A DNA stretch of 64,000 bases from UBA3263 sp964554335 (GCA_964554335.1 CAZKOF010000002.1:16433-80432), one strand, 5' to 3'. Shown: positions 25,652 through 34,534, numbered from the stretch's first letter. Program-made: numbers and translations. Notes: generated from the sequence alone by a model not told the origin.

Positions 25652-25793
25652 CGTGTCGCTGCTACGCGGCTTGTGGGGGGGGCGGCGCACGGGAGAACCT
25701 GCGGCAGCGGGCGCTGACGCGTTCCTTGCGGCAGGCTATTTATGGTTGCGGCGCTAACGCGCCTTCTTTGCCGCTGACGCGGCTTGGTTGCGG
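25652..25793. repeat. GC-rich interspersed palindromic element, copy A
   Basis: About 140 nt, related over its length to 31860-31998. Shared blocks include GAACCTGCGGC (25695-25705), GGGCGCT and GCGGCGCTAACGCGCC (25748-25763), then GCCGCTGACGCGGCTT. Several self-complementary stems are present and no coding sense was found. Confidence 0.65.
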
Positions 25794-25844
25794 ATGGATT
25801 GGGCGGCGCAGAACCGGTATCGTCAATATGGAGGGCGGGTGGGG

Positions 25845-26345
25845 TCAGTCGGTTTCGCGGTGGAGGCGGGCGGGGGGTATGATGGCGAGGGTCGCGGGGT
25901 TGTGGCGTGGGCCGAGGGAGATGTCGAAGCCGGCGTCGAGGAGTTGGCGGGCGAGTTGGGGTTTTCCTCGGAAGCCGTGGATTATCCAGGGTTGGGCGGG
26001 GGCCATTTGGCGGCGCATAGCGATGATTTCGTTCCAGGCGCCGACAATGTGGAGGAGCAGGGGCTTTTTGAGGCTTTCGGCGAGTTCGGCGTGAAGGCGG
26101 GTGAGGGCGAGCTGCCGGTCGAGGGTGCCGTTGCCGCGGCGTTTGTCGATGCCGCATTCGCCGATGATGACGACGCGGGGGTCGCGGGCCGTGGTTTCAA
26201 TCCATTGCATATCGGCGGGCAGGGGCCACCAGGGGTGCCAGCCGACGCTGTAGAGGGCGTCGGGGCGCAGGGACCACCCGGGTTCGAGGTTGATGACGGC
26301 GTCTGTGGCCTCGGGGTTATGGGTATGGATGTCAGAGACTTTCAC
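25845..26345 (-). CDS. TatD-family hydrolase, C-terminus probably shortened
   Basis: Metal-dependent hydrolase/DNase of the TIM-barrel superfamily. The 166-residue product shows DIHTHN metal ligands at the start, SVGWHPWW, IIGECGIDKRRG (metal Glu) and WIIHGFRGKPQLARQLLDAG. It stops right after RLHRETD, where the family normally has ETD followed by 30-40 more residues. Shifting frame at the ACTGACC downstream reads DPTRPPY and then RYRFCAAQSIRNQ, which resembles a family tail, so a frameshift may have truncated it. It overlaps prfA by 14 nt; the GC-rich element copy A follows. Confidence 0.72.
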   Translation of the reverse strand: MKVSDIHTHNPEATDAVINLEPGWSLRPDALYSVGWHPWWPLPADMQWIETTARDPRVVIIGECGIDKRRGNGTLDRQLALTRLHAELAESLKKPLLLHIVGAWNEIIAMRRQMAPAQPWIIHGFRGKPQLARQLLDAGFDISLGPRHNPATLAIIPPARLHRETD

Positions 26346-27435
26346 TCTTCAATTTCTCGGCGTTTTCGGCCACGGTGAGTTTGTCGATGACCTCCTGAAT
26401 GTCGCCGTCGAGAAAGGCGGGGAGGTTATAGACCGTGTAGTTGATGCGGTGGTCGGTTATGCGTCCCTGGGGGAAGTTGTAGGTGCGGATTTTCGCGGAT
26501 CGGTCGCCGGTGGATACGAGGGTTTTGCGCCGCGAGGCGATGTCGTCGACGTATTTTTGGTGCTCGCGGTCGTAGATGAACGTGCGCAGTCGGCTGAGGG
26601 CGCGCTCTTTGTTTTTGGGCTGGTCGCGGGTTTCGGTGCATTCAATCAAAATCTCCTCGCTGACTCCGGTGTTGGGGTTGGTCCACATGTAGCGCAGTCT
26701 GACGCCTGATTCGACCTTGTTGACGTTCTGTCCGCCGGCGCCACCGGAGCGGAAAGTGTCCCACTTGATTTCGCCTTCGTTGATTTCAACGTCGAATTCC
26801 TCGGCCTCGGGGAGCACGGCGACGGTCGCGGCCGAGGTGTGGACGCGTCCCTGCGTTTCGGTTGCGGGGACGCGCTGCACGCGGTGGACGCCGCTTTCGT
26901 ATTTGAGGGTTCCGTAGACGTCCCGGCCGCTGACGGCGAAGACTATTTCTTTGAATCCGCCGGCGGCGCCCTCGCTCATTGAGGTCACGCTGACGCTCCA
27001 GCCCCGCGATTCGCAATATTTGGAGTACATCTTGAAGAGGTCGCCGGCAAAGAGGGCGGCTTCGTCGCCTCCGGTGCCTCCGCGGATTTCGACGATTGCG
27101 TTTTTGGAGTCTTCGGGGTCGGCGGGAATCATGAGAATCTTGATTTCATCCTCGAGGGCGGCAATCTGCTCCTCGGCGGCGTCGAGTTCCTCGCGGGCAA
27201 GAGCCCGGAGCTCGTCGTCTTTCTCGTTTTCGAGCACTGATTTCGCCTCGGCGCGGTTTGCCAGGGCGGTGCGGTAGCGGCGCATGGTCGCGGTCAGGCG
27301 TTCAAGCTCCTTATATTCTTTAGTCAGGGCGACGTAGCGCTTTATGTCGGCAATGACCTCGGGGTTGGTAATGAGGGTGGAGACTTCGTGGAAGCGTTCG
27401 TCGATGCCGTCGAGGCGTTGTAGCAGTTCGTTCAT
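26332..27435 (-). CDS. prfA: Peptide chain release factor 1
   Basis: Recognises UAA and UAG stop codons and triggers peptide release. The 367-residue product has the PCRF domain, the anticodon-like loop region and the GGQ motif in SGGAGGQNVNKVESGVRL (GGQ at about 233-235). Length is typical of RF1. It lies 5 nt after the short methyltransferase-like gene and overlaps tatD by 14 nt, within the manC-yfhO-prfA-tatD operon. Confidence 0.96.
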   Translation of the reverse strand: MNELLQRLDGIDERFHEVSTLITNPEVIADIKRYVALTKEYKELERLTATMRRYRTALANRAEAKSVLENEKDDELRALAREELDAAEEQIAALEDEIKILMIPADPEDSKNAIVEIRGGTGGDEAALFAGDLFKMYSKYCESRGWSVSVTSMSEGAAGGFKEIVFAVSGRDVYGTLKYESGVHRVQRVPATETQGRVHTSAATVAVLPEAEEFDVEINEGEIKWDTFRSGGAGGQNVNKVESGVRLRYMWTNPNTGVSEEILIECTETRDQPKNKERALSRLRTFIYDREHQKYVDDIASRRKTLVSTGDRSAKIRTYNFPQGRITDHRINYTVYNLPAFLDGDIQEVIDKLTVAENAEKLKSESL

Positions 27436-27440
27436 CGGGG

Positions 27441-27914
27441 TTAGAATTTCAGACGGAATGATTGGTGGGGGAGGCCGTGGTGGCGGATGGCAATCAGTGT
27501 GCGGCCGTTGGTGAAGGTCATCGCTTCAGAGGGGAGGCCGGCGCATTTTTCGGCATAGAGGGCGCGGAAGCGCGGGGGCAGCGGGGCTCCCGGGGCGAGC
27601 CATGTCAGGTCGGCTTCGGCGGGGTCATTGATCTCACGTGCGCGCGGGCATGCGATGGATATCATGCGCCGGGCTTCGCAGGGGGCGTCGCCGAGGTAGC
27701 ACACGGTCAGTGGATTGAGGAACGCCGCCACACGAAAGAGTCTGCGGCCGGGGCGCGAGGTGACCTCGCGGGTAAAGGCGTAGTAGGGCAGGCGCTCGCG
27801 CAGGACTCCGAGAATAAAGCGGTAGGCAAAGGGGGAGTGGACCGTGAAACCACGGCCCACGCGAAACATTTTCAGCCGCAACAGCGGCCATGCGAGAATG
27901 CTCCGGAGCGTCAT
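27441..27914 (-). CDS. Short protein resembling the N-terminus of Bacteroidota class I methyltransferases
   Basis: The 157-residue product contains GRGFTVHSPFAYRFILGVLR, a motif typical near the start of Bacteroidota SAM-dependent O-methyltransferases (usually about 240 residues). The later CYLGDAPCEARRMISIACP is a weak vestige of a nucleotide-binding region, with no clear GxGxG. It may be a shortened, non-enzymatic derivative. Its ATG overlaps the yfhO stop by 4 nt, and prfA starts 5 nt after it, so it is translated within the operon. Function unknown. Confidence 0.65.
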   Translation of the reverse strand: MTLRSILAWPLLRLKMFRVGRGFTVHSPFAYRFILGVLRERLPYYAFTREVTSRPGRRLFRVAAFLNPLTVCYLGDAPCEARRMISIACPRAREINDPAEADLTWLAPGAPLPPRFRALYAEKCAGLPSEAMTFTNGRTLIAIRHHGLPHQSFRLKF

Positions 27915-30484
27915 TTCGTTTTGCGCCGCATCAGTGCGGAGGCAGCTCCGCCGATCAGCAGCAGGTAGATCAGCCCGATTGCGGCGTATGCGACTCCGTT
28001 GGTCAAGGCGATTGAGCGTGGACGGAACTCCATTATGATCTCGTGGTCGCCGGCGGGGACTTTCAGGGCCCGCAGCAGGTAGTCGACGCGGCCGATTTCG
28101 GCGTCGTCGCCGTCGATTGTCGCGGTCCAGCCCCAGGGGAAGTAGATTTCGGAGAAGACGGCGACGCCTCCCCGGGCAGAGTGCGTGGAGTAGACGAGGC
28201 GGTCGGGGGCGTAGGCGGTCAGGGCGATGGTGTCGGTCGGGGCCGCGGGCGAGGAGGCGCCGAGGAGGTGCTCGAAGCGGACGTCGGCAACGGCGTGGCG
28301 GCGTGGCCGGAGGGTGTCGAGCGCGGCCATTTCGGCGTCGGCGCCGCTGACGTAGCTGACGTCGTCGATGAACCATGCGTTGCCGAGGGCGCCGGGGTTG
28401 CGCCGGGACTCCGGCGAGGAGAGGTCGGTGATGACGTAGCGCGTGTTGAGCATGTCGAGGACGTTGAGGTGGGAGTCGAGCCAAGCCATGTCGTCGGGCG
28501 AGTAGAGCGCACGGGCTGCCGAGTCGGTCCGGAGGCTGAGGAGCTGCTCGATTTCGGGGCGCGCAACGTAGGCGAGGTGGCGGTCGATCATGTCCTGATA
28601 GCGCGAGAGCTTCGCGGCGTGGTAGCCGCCGATGGTCTTGTGGAAGCGGGCGGCGTCGTTGGTGTAGAAGCGGGGCACGTCGAGAACCCTGTAGCTGAGG
28701 TCCCGGTCGTTGAGAATAGCCCGGTCGGCGGGTGTCGGCGCGTCGGCGCGGGTTGTCGGGCCGGAGGGGACGAAGGCTGCGGAGTTGAGGTAGCGCTTGT
28801 CGGCGGTGAAAAGGTCGAGGCCGATAGCGATTCCGACCACTGCGAGGGCCGCTCCGGGCGTTATCGACTTGTGGGCAAGCATCCATAGGGCAATGAAAGC
28901 CAGGGCGATGAAAACCAGCGAGCGGAGGGCGTCGGAACTCAATATGGAGGAGCGCATTGACTCGACGGCCTGGAGCACGGCGGGATATTGCTCGATGTTG
29001 AAGTCGGCGGGCAGGACTCCGGCGTTGACATATTGGGCAATGGCCATTTGGTCGCGTTCGCCGAGGATGTTAGAGCCGAATAGCCCGGGAGCCGCTATGC
29101 CGGCCAGGCATATGAGGGCGCAGGCGCCGCAGCTGATTGCCAGGGGTTTGAGCATCGTCTTGCGGTCGGCGGCGTTGAGGAATTCGCGCAGGCCGAGAAT
29201 TGCGAGCAGCGGCATGGTGAACTCGGCGATGACGAGGATGGATTCGACGGCGCGGAATTTGGAGTACATCGGCACATAGTCGATGAAGATGTCGGTCAGC
29301 CACTGCAGGTTGCGCCCGAGGGCCAGGAGCACCGAGAGCAGGGTGAGCGCCACAAGGGCCCATTTGACGGGTCCTTTGACGACCAGGGCGCCGAAAATGA
29401 AGAGCGCGAAGATGATTGCCCCGACATAGACGGGTCCCTGGGTTCCCTCGGCGCCGCCATAGTAGGGGGAGAAGATTTGCAGCAGGGTCATCTGCGGGTC
29501 GCGTCGCATAAGGGCTTTGCCCTCGTCGGTGTCGGCCAGGGAGGTCGGGCGCACCTGTCCGCGCTCGGGGAGCGCCGAGGCTCCGCCGACAATGTTGGGA
29601 ATCAGCAGGCTGAGCGATTCGGTGCGGCCATAGGAGTAGGCCGTGATGTAGTCGCGGTCGAGGCCCGAGGTCGTGGAGTTGGAGGCGTCGGCGGCGGTGA
29701 GTTCAGAGTGGCCTCCGCGCATGGTCTCTTTTGAATATTCATAAGTGTGGTAGAGGTTGGGGGCATTGGCCGCGACGCCGAGGAGCATGGCGCCGGCGAG
29801 GATTGCCGTGTCGACGCCCCAACGGCGGAGGCGTTTCTCTTTCAAGGCGGAGACTCCGTAGGCAATCGCGAAGCCGGCCATGACGAAAGCGAAGTAGTAG
29901 GTCATCTGCAGGTGGTTGTTGGCAATCTGCAGGGCCATGAACAGGGCCGCGAGAGCCGCTCCGGCGAGCCGGCGACCGTTGTAGATCATGACGAGTCCGG
30001 CAATGGTCGGGGGCACGTAGGTCAGGGTATAGAATTTCCAGAGGTGGCCGGCGCCGATGATGATGACGAAATAGCTGCTCAGTCCCCAGGCCACGGCTCC
30101 GATGAGCGCGGTCCACGGCTTTGTCTTCATTGCGAGCAGGAGAATGAACATTCCGAGCATCATCATTGCGAGCAGATCTGCGGGGTGGGGCAGGAAGAGT
30201 CCGTAGACCTTTGAAATCCACCTGATGAGATAGCCCGAGGAGTAGCTCGGGGCAATCTGAAACATCGGCATTCCGCCGAAGACGGAATTTGTCCACCAGG
30301 CTTTTTCGCCTCCGGCGGCCTGATAGTCAACGACCTCCCGGCCGATGGCGTCGCCCTGGGCCATGTCGTGCTGCTGCAGTGAGTTGCCCTGAATCGCGTC
30401 GGGGTAGAAATATGCGAGGCTGACGGCAATGATTACCAGCAGGCAGCCGACGATGGAGAGTAGGTTTTTCTTCTTGTTGTTCAT
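27911..30484 (-). CDS. YfhO-family large membrane protein
   Basis: The 857-residue protein has many membrane helices (first at about 8-26, others spread to residue 650) and a last helix at the C-terminus (about 830-850). Motifs include FYPDAIQGNSLQQHDMAQG, ITAYSYGRTESLSLLIPN and AVFSEIYFPWGWTATIDG, all typical of Bacteroidota YfhO proteins. YfhO members are related to GT-C glycosyltransferases and are linked to lipoteichoic or other glycan modification in Bacillus; the role here is unknown. ATG 30484 overlaps the manC stop by one base. Neighbouring manC suggests surface-glycan work. Confidence 0.9.
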   Translation of the reverse strand: MNNKKKNLLSIVGCLLVIIAVSLAYFYPDAIQGNSLQQHDMAQGDAIGREVVDYQAAGGEKAWWTNSVFGGMPMFQIAPSYSSGYLIRWISKVYGLFLPHPADLLAMMMLGMFILLLAMKTKPWTALIGAVAWGLSSYFVIIIGAGHLWKFYTLTYVPPTIAGLVMIYNGRRLAGAALAALFMALQIANNHLQMTYYFAFVMAGFAIAYGVSALKEKRLRRWGVDTAILAGAMLLGVAANAPNLYHTYEYSKETMRGGHSELTAADASNSTTSGLDRDYITAYSYGRTESLSLLIPNIVGGASALPERGQVRPTSLADTDEGKALMRRDPQMTLLQIFSPYYGGAEGTQGPVYVGAIIFALFIFGALVVKGPVKWALVALTLLSVLLALGRNLQWLTDIFIDYVPMYSKFRAVESILVIAEFTMPLLAILGLREFLNAADRKTMLKPLAISCGACALICLAGIAAPGLFGSNILGERDQMAIAQYVNAGVLPADFNIEQYPAVLQAVESMRSSILSSDALRSLVFIALAFIALWMLAHKSITPGAALAVVGIAIGLDLFTADKRYLNSAAFVPSGPTTRADAPTPADRAILNDRDLSYRVLDVPRFYTNDAARFHKTIGGYHAAKLSRYQDMIDRHLAYVARPEIEQLLSLRTDSAARALYSPDDMAWLDSHLNVLDMLNTRYVITDLSSPESRRNPGALGNAWFIDDVSYVSGADAEMAALDTLRPRRHAVADVRFEHLLGASSPAAPTDTIALTAYAPDRLVYSTHSARGGVAVFSEIYFPWGWTATIDGDDAEIGRVDYLLRALKVPAGDHEIIMEFRPRSIALTNGVAYAAIGLIYLLLIGGAASALMRRKTK

Positions 30485-31557
30485 CACAGGTATTTGTCGC
30501 CGAGGGTTTGGCTGATGTCGTTGACGTATTGTTTTATTTTCTGTTCCTTTGCGAGGGGGCAGATGAGCAGCACATCGTCGGTGTCGGCAACGACGTAGTC
30601 TTTGAGCCCGTCGACCACGATGAGCTTGCGCGGGTTCGACTCGGAGACGATGCAGCCGGAGGAATCGTAGGCCATGACGGAACATCCGTGGCAGACGTTT
30701 GCGTTGCGGTCTTTCGGCGACTGTTCGTGGAGGGCTCCCCAGGTTCCGAGGTCGCTCCAGCCCGGGTTTACCTCCTCGACGCAGACATTTGCGGCCTTTT
30801 CCAGCAGGGCGTAGTCAATGCTGATCGAGGGGCACGCGGGAAATTCGCGGGCAATGAACGCGGATTCTTCGGGGGTTGCGAAGACGCCGGCCGGGGCGTT
30901 GAAGCGGGCATATATTTCGGGAGAGTGCTGCGCGAGCCCCTTGAGCAGATTCTTTGCCGACCAGAGGAATACTCCGGAGTTCCAGAGGAATTCGCCGGTC
31001 GAGAGGAACACTTTCGCCAACTCTGCGTCGGGCTTTTCGGTGAAGGTTTTGACGCGGTCGATTCCCGTGGCGACCTGTTCGCCGCGCTGAATGTAGCCAT
31101 AGCCTGTTTCGGGGCGCGAGGGCTTGATGCCGAGGGTCAGCAGGGCGTTGTTGTTTTCAACAAACTCAAATCCGCGCTCGAGGGCGTCGAGAAATTCGCG
31201 CTCGCGCAGAATGAGGTGGTCTGAGGGCATGACGACCATCGAGGCCGCGGGGTCGAGGGTCTGGATATGGCGTGCAGCCCAGGCGATGCAGGGGGCCGTG
31301 TTGCGCCGTGCGGGTTCGAGCAAGATGTTTTCGGGCTTGATCGCAGGGAGTTGCTCGCGCACCATCGCGCCATAGTCGGCGTTGGTCACGACGATAACCC
31401 TCTCGGGGTCGACCAGGGGGCGGATTCGGTCGCAGGTCATCTGGAGCAACGTGCGCCCCGTGCCCATGAAGTCGAGAAACTGTTTGGGCTTATTTGAACG
31501 GGATGCGGGCCAGAAACGGGAGCCCACTCCCCCACACATAATTACGCAATATCTCAT
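30484..31557 (-). CDS. manC: Mannose-1-phosphate guanylyltransferase
   Basis: Makes GDP-mannose from mannose-1-phosphate and GTP for surface polysaccharide or fucose synthesis. The 357-residue protein has the nucleotide-binding start MCGGVGSRFWPASRSNKPKQ, VVMPSDHLI, ETGYGYIQRG and FTEKPDAELA. The C-terminal isomerase domain found in bifunctional ManC/AlgA is absent. It heads the manC-yfhO-prfA-tatD transcript, with a -7 element at 31577-31584. Confidence 0.95.
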   Translation of the reverse strand: MRYCVIMCGGVGSRFWPASRSNKPKQFLDFMGTGRTLLQMTCDRIRPLVDPERVIVVTNADYGAMVREQLPAIKPENILLEPARRNTAPCIAWAARHIQTLDPAASMVVMPSDHLILREREFLDALERGFEFVENNNALLTLGIKPSRPETGYGYIQRGEQVATGIDRVKTFTEKPDAELAKVFLSTGEFLWNSGVFLWSAKNLLKGLAQHSPEIYARFNAPAGVFATPEESAFIAREFPACPSISIDYALLEKAANVCVEEVNPGWSDLGTWGALHEQSPKDRNANVCHGCSVMAYDSSGCIVSESNPRKLIVVDGLKDYVVADTDDVLLICPLAKEQKIKQYVNDISQTLGDKYL

Positions 31558-31576
31558 GATTAAATAAATTTTTCTG

Positions 31577-31584
31577 CAAAGGTA
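31577..31584 (-). promoter_or_regulatory. -7 promoter element for manC operon
   Basis: CAAAGGTA on plus, TACCTTTG on minus; about 20 nt before the manC start. Confidence 0.7.
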
Positions 31585-31593
31585 CGATAAAAA

Positions 31594-31665
31594 AGTTAAG
31601 ACATAAAAGTTAAATAAGAAAAACTAAAAATGAAAAACTAAAAATTCTCATTTTTCATTTTTTTG
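31594..31665. repeat. A+T-rich dispersed repeat
   Basis: Mix of AAAAGTTAAG, AAAACTAAAAATGAAAAACT and TCATTTTTCATTTTTT units, between the manC promoter and the remnant gene. Confidence 0.6.
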
Positions 31666-31673
31666 TTATACCT

Positions 31674-31853
31674 TTGCCGTCTCAGACCGACTTCCGCGAG
31701 ACGGAAGACTCCGGCATCAAGGGCATTGAGGGGGGCAGTGACTCAGTCGAGTTCTTCAACTTCAACGGTGTTCGCGCCAATGGTGACGCCCTTGCTCCGG
31801 GCCTTTACCTCAGGCGTCAGGGCGGCAAAACCGCCAAAGTGCTTGTCAGGTAA
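31674..31853 (+). pseudogene. C-terminal remnant of a secreted protein (T9SS-like or related tail)
   Basis: The frame ending at TAA 31851-31853 reads QTDFRETEDSGIKGIEGG, then SVEFFNFNGVRANG and APGLYLRRQGGKTAKVLVR. The pattern VEYFNLxGxxV ... APGxYIxRxGxxxxKVxVR is the usual C-terminal end of large secreted Bacteroidales proteins. Only about 57 codons remain, joined directly to an A+T-rich repeat and a TACCTTTG-like element, with no credible start. I read it as the residue of a deleted gene. A tiny stand-alone protein is less likely. Confidence 0.6.
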
Positions 31854-31859
31854 CTTTTG

Positions 31860-31998
31860 TGTCGCCGCGATGCGGCTCGAATGGATGGGGGATGCGCCGC
31901 GCGGGCGAACCTGCGGCGGCGGGCGCTACGCGCCTCTTGCCTATGGTAGCGGCGCTAACGCGCCTGTTCGCCGCTGGCGCGGCTTTTTAGTCGCCGCG
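31860..31998. repeat. GC-rich interspersed palindromic element, copy B
   Basis: Related over its length to 25652-25793. Shared blocks are GAACCTGCGGC (31907-31917), GGGCGCTACGCGCCT and GCGGCGCTAACGCGCC (31949-31964), then GCCGCTGGCGCGGCTT. It starts 7 nt after the stop of the remnant gene. Confidence 0.65.
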
Positions 31999-32092
31999 CT
32001 GCGACAGGCCCTGCTGCCCGCTTTGCGCCCCCGGCGCACGCTCTCCGTGTCGGCGGCGGCAAAGTTTATTTTTAGGTTTTCATTTTTTTTCG

Positions 32093-32100
32093 TAACTTTG
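32093..32100 (+). promoter_or_regulatory. -7 promoter element for pnp
   Basis: TAACTTTG, about 38 nt before ATG 32139. Confidence 0.7.
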
Positions 32101-32138
32101 CGCGATATTTTGAAGTGTTATAACCTTACAAAAAGCAA

Positions 32139-34388
32139 ATGAAACCAATCAAGAAAACCATTGCACTGCCCGACGGCCGCGAGATTACGCTCGAAACCGG
32201 CAAGTTGGCAAAGCAGGCAGATGGAGCTGTAGAGCTGCGCATGGGTAACACCATGATTCTGGCTACGGTGGTCTCCGCGAAGGAGGCCGGTGAGGGCGTC
32301 GACTTTATGCCCCTGACCGTAGAGTACAAAGAAAAATTCTCGTCGAACGGACGTTTTCCCGGCGGCTTCCTCAAGCGCGAAGGCCGCGCTTCGGATTATG
32401 AAATCCTGACGGCTCGCTTGATCGACCGCGTGCTTCGTCCGCTCTTCCCCGATAATTACCATGCCGACACGATCGTGCAGGTAACCATGTATAGCGCCGA
32501 CGGCGTTGACGCTCCCGACGCGCTGGCCGGCCTGGCCGCCTCGGCTGCGCTGACTGTCAGCGACGTTCCTTTTCAGGGCCCGATTTCGGAGGTCCGCGTT
32601 GCGCGCATCAACGGCGAGTTCGTCATTAACCCGACTTTCGAGCAGATGAAGGATGCCGATCTGGAGTTGATGGTAGGTGCTACCTACGATAACATCATGA
32701 TGGTTGAAGGCGAGATGAACGAGGTCAGCGAGCAGGTTCTGCTCGATGCCTTGAAGGCTGCCCACGAGGCTATCAAGTCCCAGTGTGTCGCCCAGATGGA
32801 GCTGGCCAAGGAAGTCGGCAACACCAAGCGCGAATATTGCCACGAGGTCAACGACGAAGATCTGCGTAAGGACGTGCGCGAGAAATGCTACGACAAGGTT
32901 TATGCCATCGCCAAGCAGGGTTGTGCCGACAAGCATTGGCGCGCCGACAGCTTCGCCGCGATATGTGACGAATACATCGCCTCGCTCCCCGAAGAGGAGC
33001 AGGAGGAGAAGGCTCCGCTGGTTAAGCGCTACTACCACGACGTTGAGAAGGAGGCCATGCGCCGCTGCGTTCTCGACGAGGGCATCCGCCTGGACGGTCG
33101 CAAGACGACGGAAATCCGCCCCATATGGTGTGAGGTAGACTATCTTCCCGGCCCCCACGGTTCCGCAGTGTTCACCCGCGGCGAGACCCAGAGCCTGGCA
33201 ACCGTGACCCTCGGCACCAAGCTCGACGAAAAGATTGTTGACGAGGTGCTGGACCAGAGCCATGAGCGCTTCCTGCTTCACTATAACTTCCCTCCGTTCT
33301 CGACCGGCGAGGCCCGCGCACCCCGCGGCGTCAGCCGCCGCGAAGTCGGCCACGGCAATCTGGCCCACCGCGCGCTCAAGTCGATGCTTCCGAAGGATTT
33401 CCCCTACGTTACCCGCGTTGTCAGCGACATTCTCGAGAGCAACGGTTCGAGCTCGATGGCGACGGTATGTGCCGGCACCCTGGCGCTGCTCGACGCCGGC
33501 GTCAAGATGACCCGCCCCGTTGCCGGCATTGCCATGGGTCTGATTTCCGACGGCAAGAAGTGGGCCGTGCTCAGCGACATTCTCGGCGATGAGGATCACC
33601 TGGGCGACATGGACTTCAAAGTTACCGGCACCACCAACGGCATCACGGCAACCCAGATGGACATCAAGTGTGACGGCCTGAGCTACGAAATTCTCGAAAA
33701 GGCCCTCATGCAGGCCCGCGACGGCAGACTCCACATTCTGAACATCATCAACGAGACCATCCCCGCCGCCCGCGAGGATTATAAACCCAGTGTGCCGCGC
33801 ATTGTGACGATGACCATTCCGAAGGAGCTCATCGGAGCGGTTATCGGCCCGGGCGGAAAGGTTATCCAGGGCATTCAAGAGGAGAGCGGCGCCATCGTCT
33901 CCATCGACGAAATCAACAACGAAGGCTACATCGAGGTTGCCGCTCCCAACAAGGAGGCCATAGACCGCGCCCTCGACATGATAAAGGCCATCACGGCGCT
34001 GCCCGAGGAGGGCGAGGTCTACACCGGCAAGGTCATGACTATCCAGGACTTCGGCGCTTTCGTGCAGTTCATGCCCAACCGCGACGGCCTGCTCCACATC
34101 TCTGAAATCTCCTGGGACCGCCTGCCCGACATGGAAGCCAGCGGCCTGAAGGAGGGCGACGAGGTTACCGTCAAACTCATCGAGATAGACAAGAAGACCG
34201 GCAAGTATCGCCTGAGCATGCGCGCCTTGCAGCCCAAGCCCGAAGGCTGGGTTGAGCGTCCGCGCGAACCCCGTCGTCCGCGTGGCGAGGGTGGCGACGG
34301 CGAGCGCCGCGAACGTCGCGAACGTTACGACCGCGGAGAGCGTGGCGAGCGCCGCGACCGCGGACCCCGTTCGCCCCGCCGCGACTGA
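32139..34388 (+). CDS. pnp: Polyribonucleotide nucleotidyltransferase (PNPase)
   Basis: Phosphorolytic 3'-5' exoribonuclease and RNA-decay enzyme, active as a trimer. The 749-residue protein has two RNase PH domains (about 10-150 and 320-470, with FPPFSTGEA and SNGSSSMATVC), a KH domain (VIGPGGKVIQ, GxxG at about 570) and an S1 domain (YTGKVMTIQDFGAFVQF, about 627-690). After about residue 700 comes an Arg/Gly/Glu-rich low-complexity tail with repeated RGER- and RRER-type units. The tail is longer and more basic than in E. coli. A strong terminator follows at 34415. Confidence 0.98.
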   Translation: MKPIKKTIALPDGREITLETGKLAKQADGAVELRMGNTMILATVVSAKEAGEGVDFMPLTVEYKEKFSSNGRFPGGFLKREGRASDYEILTARLIDRVLRPLFPDNYHADTIVQVTMYSADGVDAPDALAGLAASAALTVSDVPFQGPISEVRVARINGEFVINPTFEQMKDADLELMVGATYDNIMMVEGEMNEVSEQVLLDALKAAHEAIKSQCVAQMELAKEVGNTKREYCHEVNDEDLRKDVREKCYDKVYAIAKQGCADKHWRADSFAAICDEYIASLPEEEQEEKAPLVKRYYHDVEKEAMRRCVLDEGIRLDGRKTTEIRPIWCEVDYLPGPHGSAVFTRGETQSLATVTLGTKLDEKIVDEVLDQSHERFLLHYNFPPFSTGEARAPRGVSRREVGHGNLAHRALKSMLPKDFPYVTRVVSDILESNGSSSMATVCAGTLALLDAGVKMTRPVAGIAMGLISDGKKWAVLSDILGDEDHLGDMDFKVTGTTNGITATQMDIKCDGLSYEILEKALMQARDGRLHILNIINETIPAAREDYKPSVPRIVTMTIPKELIGAVIGPGGKVIQGIQEESGAIVSIDEINNEGYIEVAAPNKEAIDRALDMIKAITALPEEGEVYTGKVMTIQDFGAFVQFMPNRDGLLHISEISWDRLPDMEASGLKEGDEVTVKLIEIDKKTGKYRLSMRALQPKPEGWVERPREPRRPRGEGGDGERRERRERYDRGERGERRDRGPRSPRRD

Positions 34389-34414
34389 TTTCCGGCAAAA
34401 TAGCAGACACAACC

Positions 34415-34458
34415 GACGCGCTCCGTTCCTCTTCAGGCGGAGCGCGTCGTGATTTTTT
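34415..34458 (+). terminator. Rho-independent terminator after pnp
   Basis: Perfect 11-bp stem GACGCGCTCCG (34415-34425) and CGGAGCGCGTC (34438-34448) with a 12-nt loop, then GTGATTTTTT. Confidence 0.9.
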
Positions 34459-34510
34459 ATTTTTAACTTTTCGTTTTTCTTTTTTAACTTTTAGCTTTGA
34501 ACCTTTAAAA
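34459..34510. repeat. A+T-rich dispersed repeat (reverse orientation)
   Basis: Runs of ATTTTTAACTTTT and TTTTTTAACTTTT after the pnp terminator. Same family as the tract at 12498, inverted. Confidence 0.55.
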
Positions 34511-34526
34511 TCTCAGAGATTTTTCG

Positions 34527-34534
34527 TAACTTTG
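34527..34534 (+). promoter_or_regulatory. -7 promoter element for kdsD-ribH-wbqC
   Basis: TAACTTTG, 26 nt before ATG 34561. Confidence 0.7.

Noticed and set aside
31663..32142. 159-codon frame covering the remnant gene and copy B of the GC-rich element
   Set aside because: It is in a different frame from the recognisable secreted-protein tail and gives Arg/Ala-rich nonsense across the repeat.
32118..34412. A 764-codon open frame antisense to pnp
   Set aside because: It reads through the reverse of the PNPase coding sequence, produces low-complexity Leu/Ala/Val/Gly-rich sequence without motifs, and depends on high-GC codon usage of the true gene.
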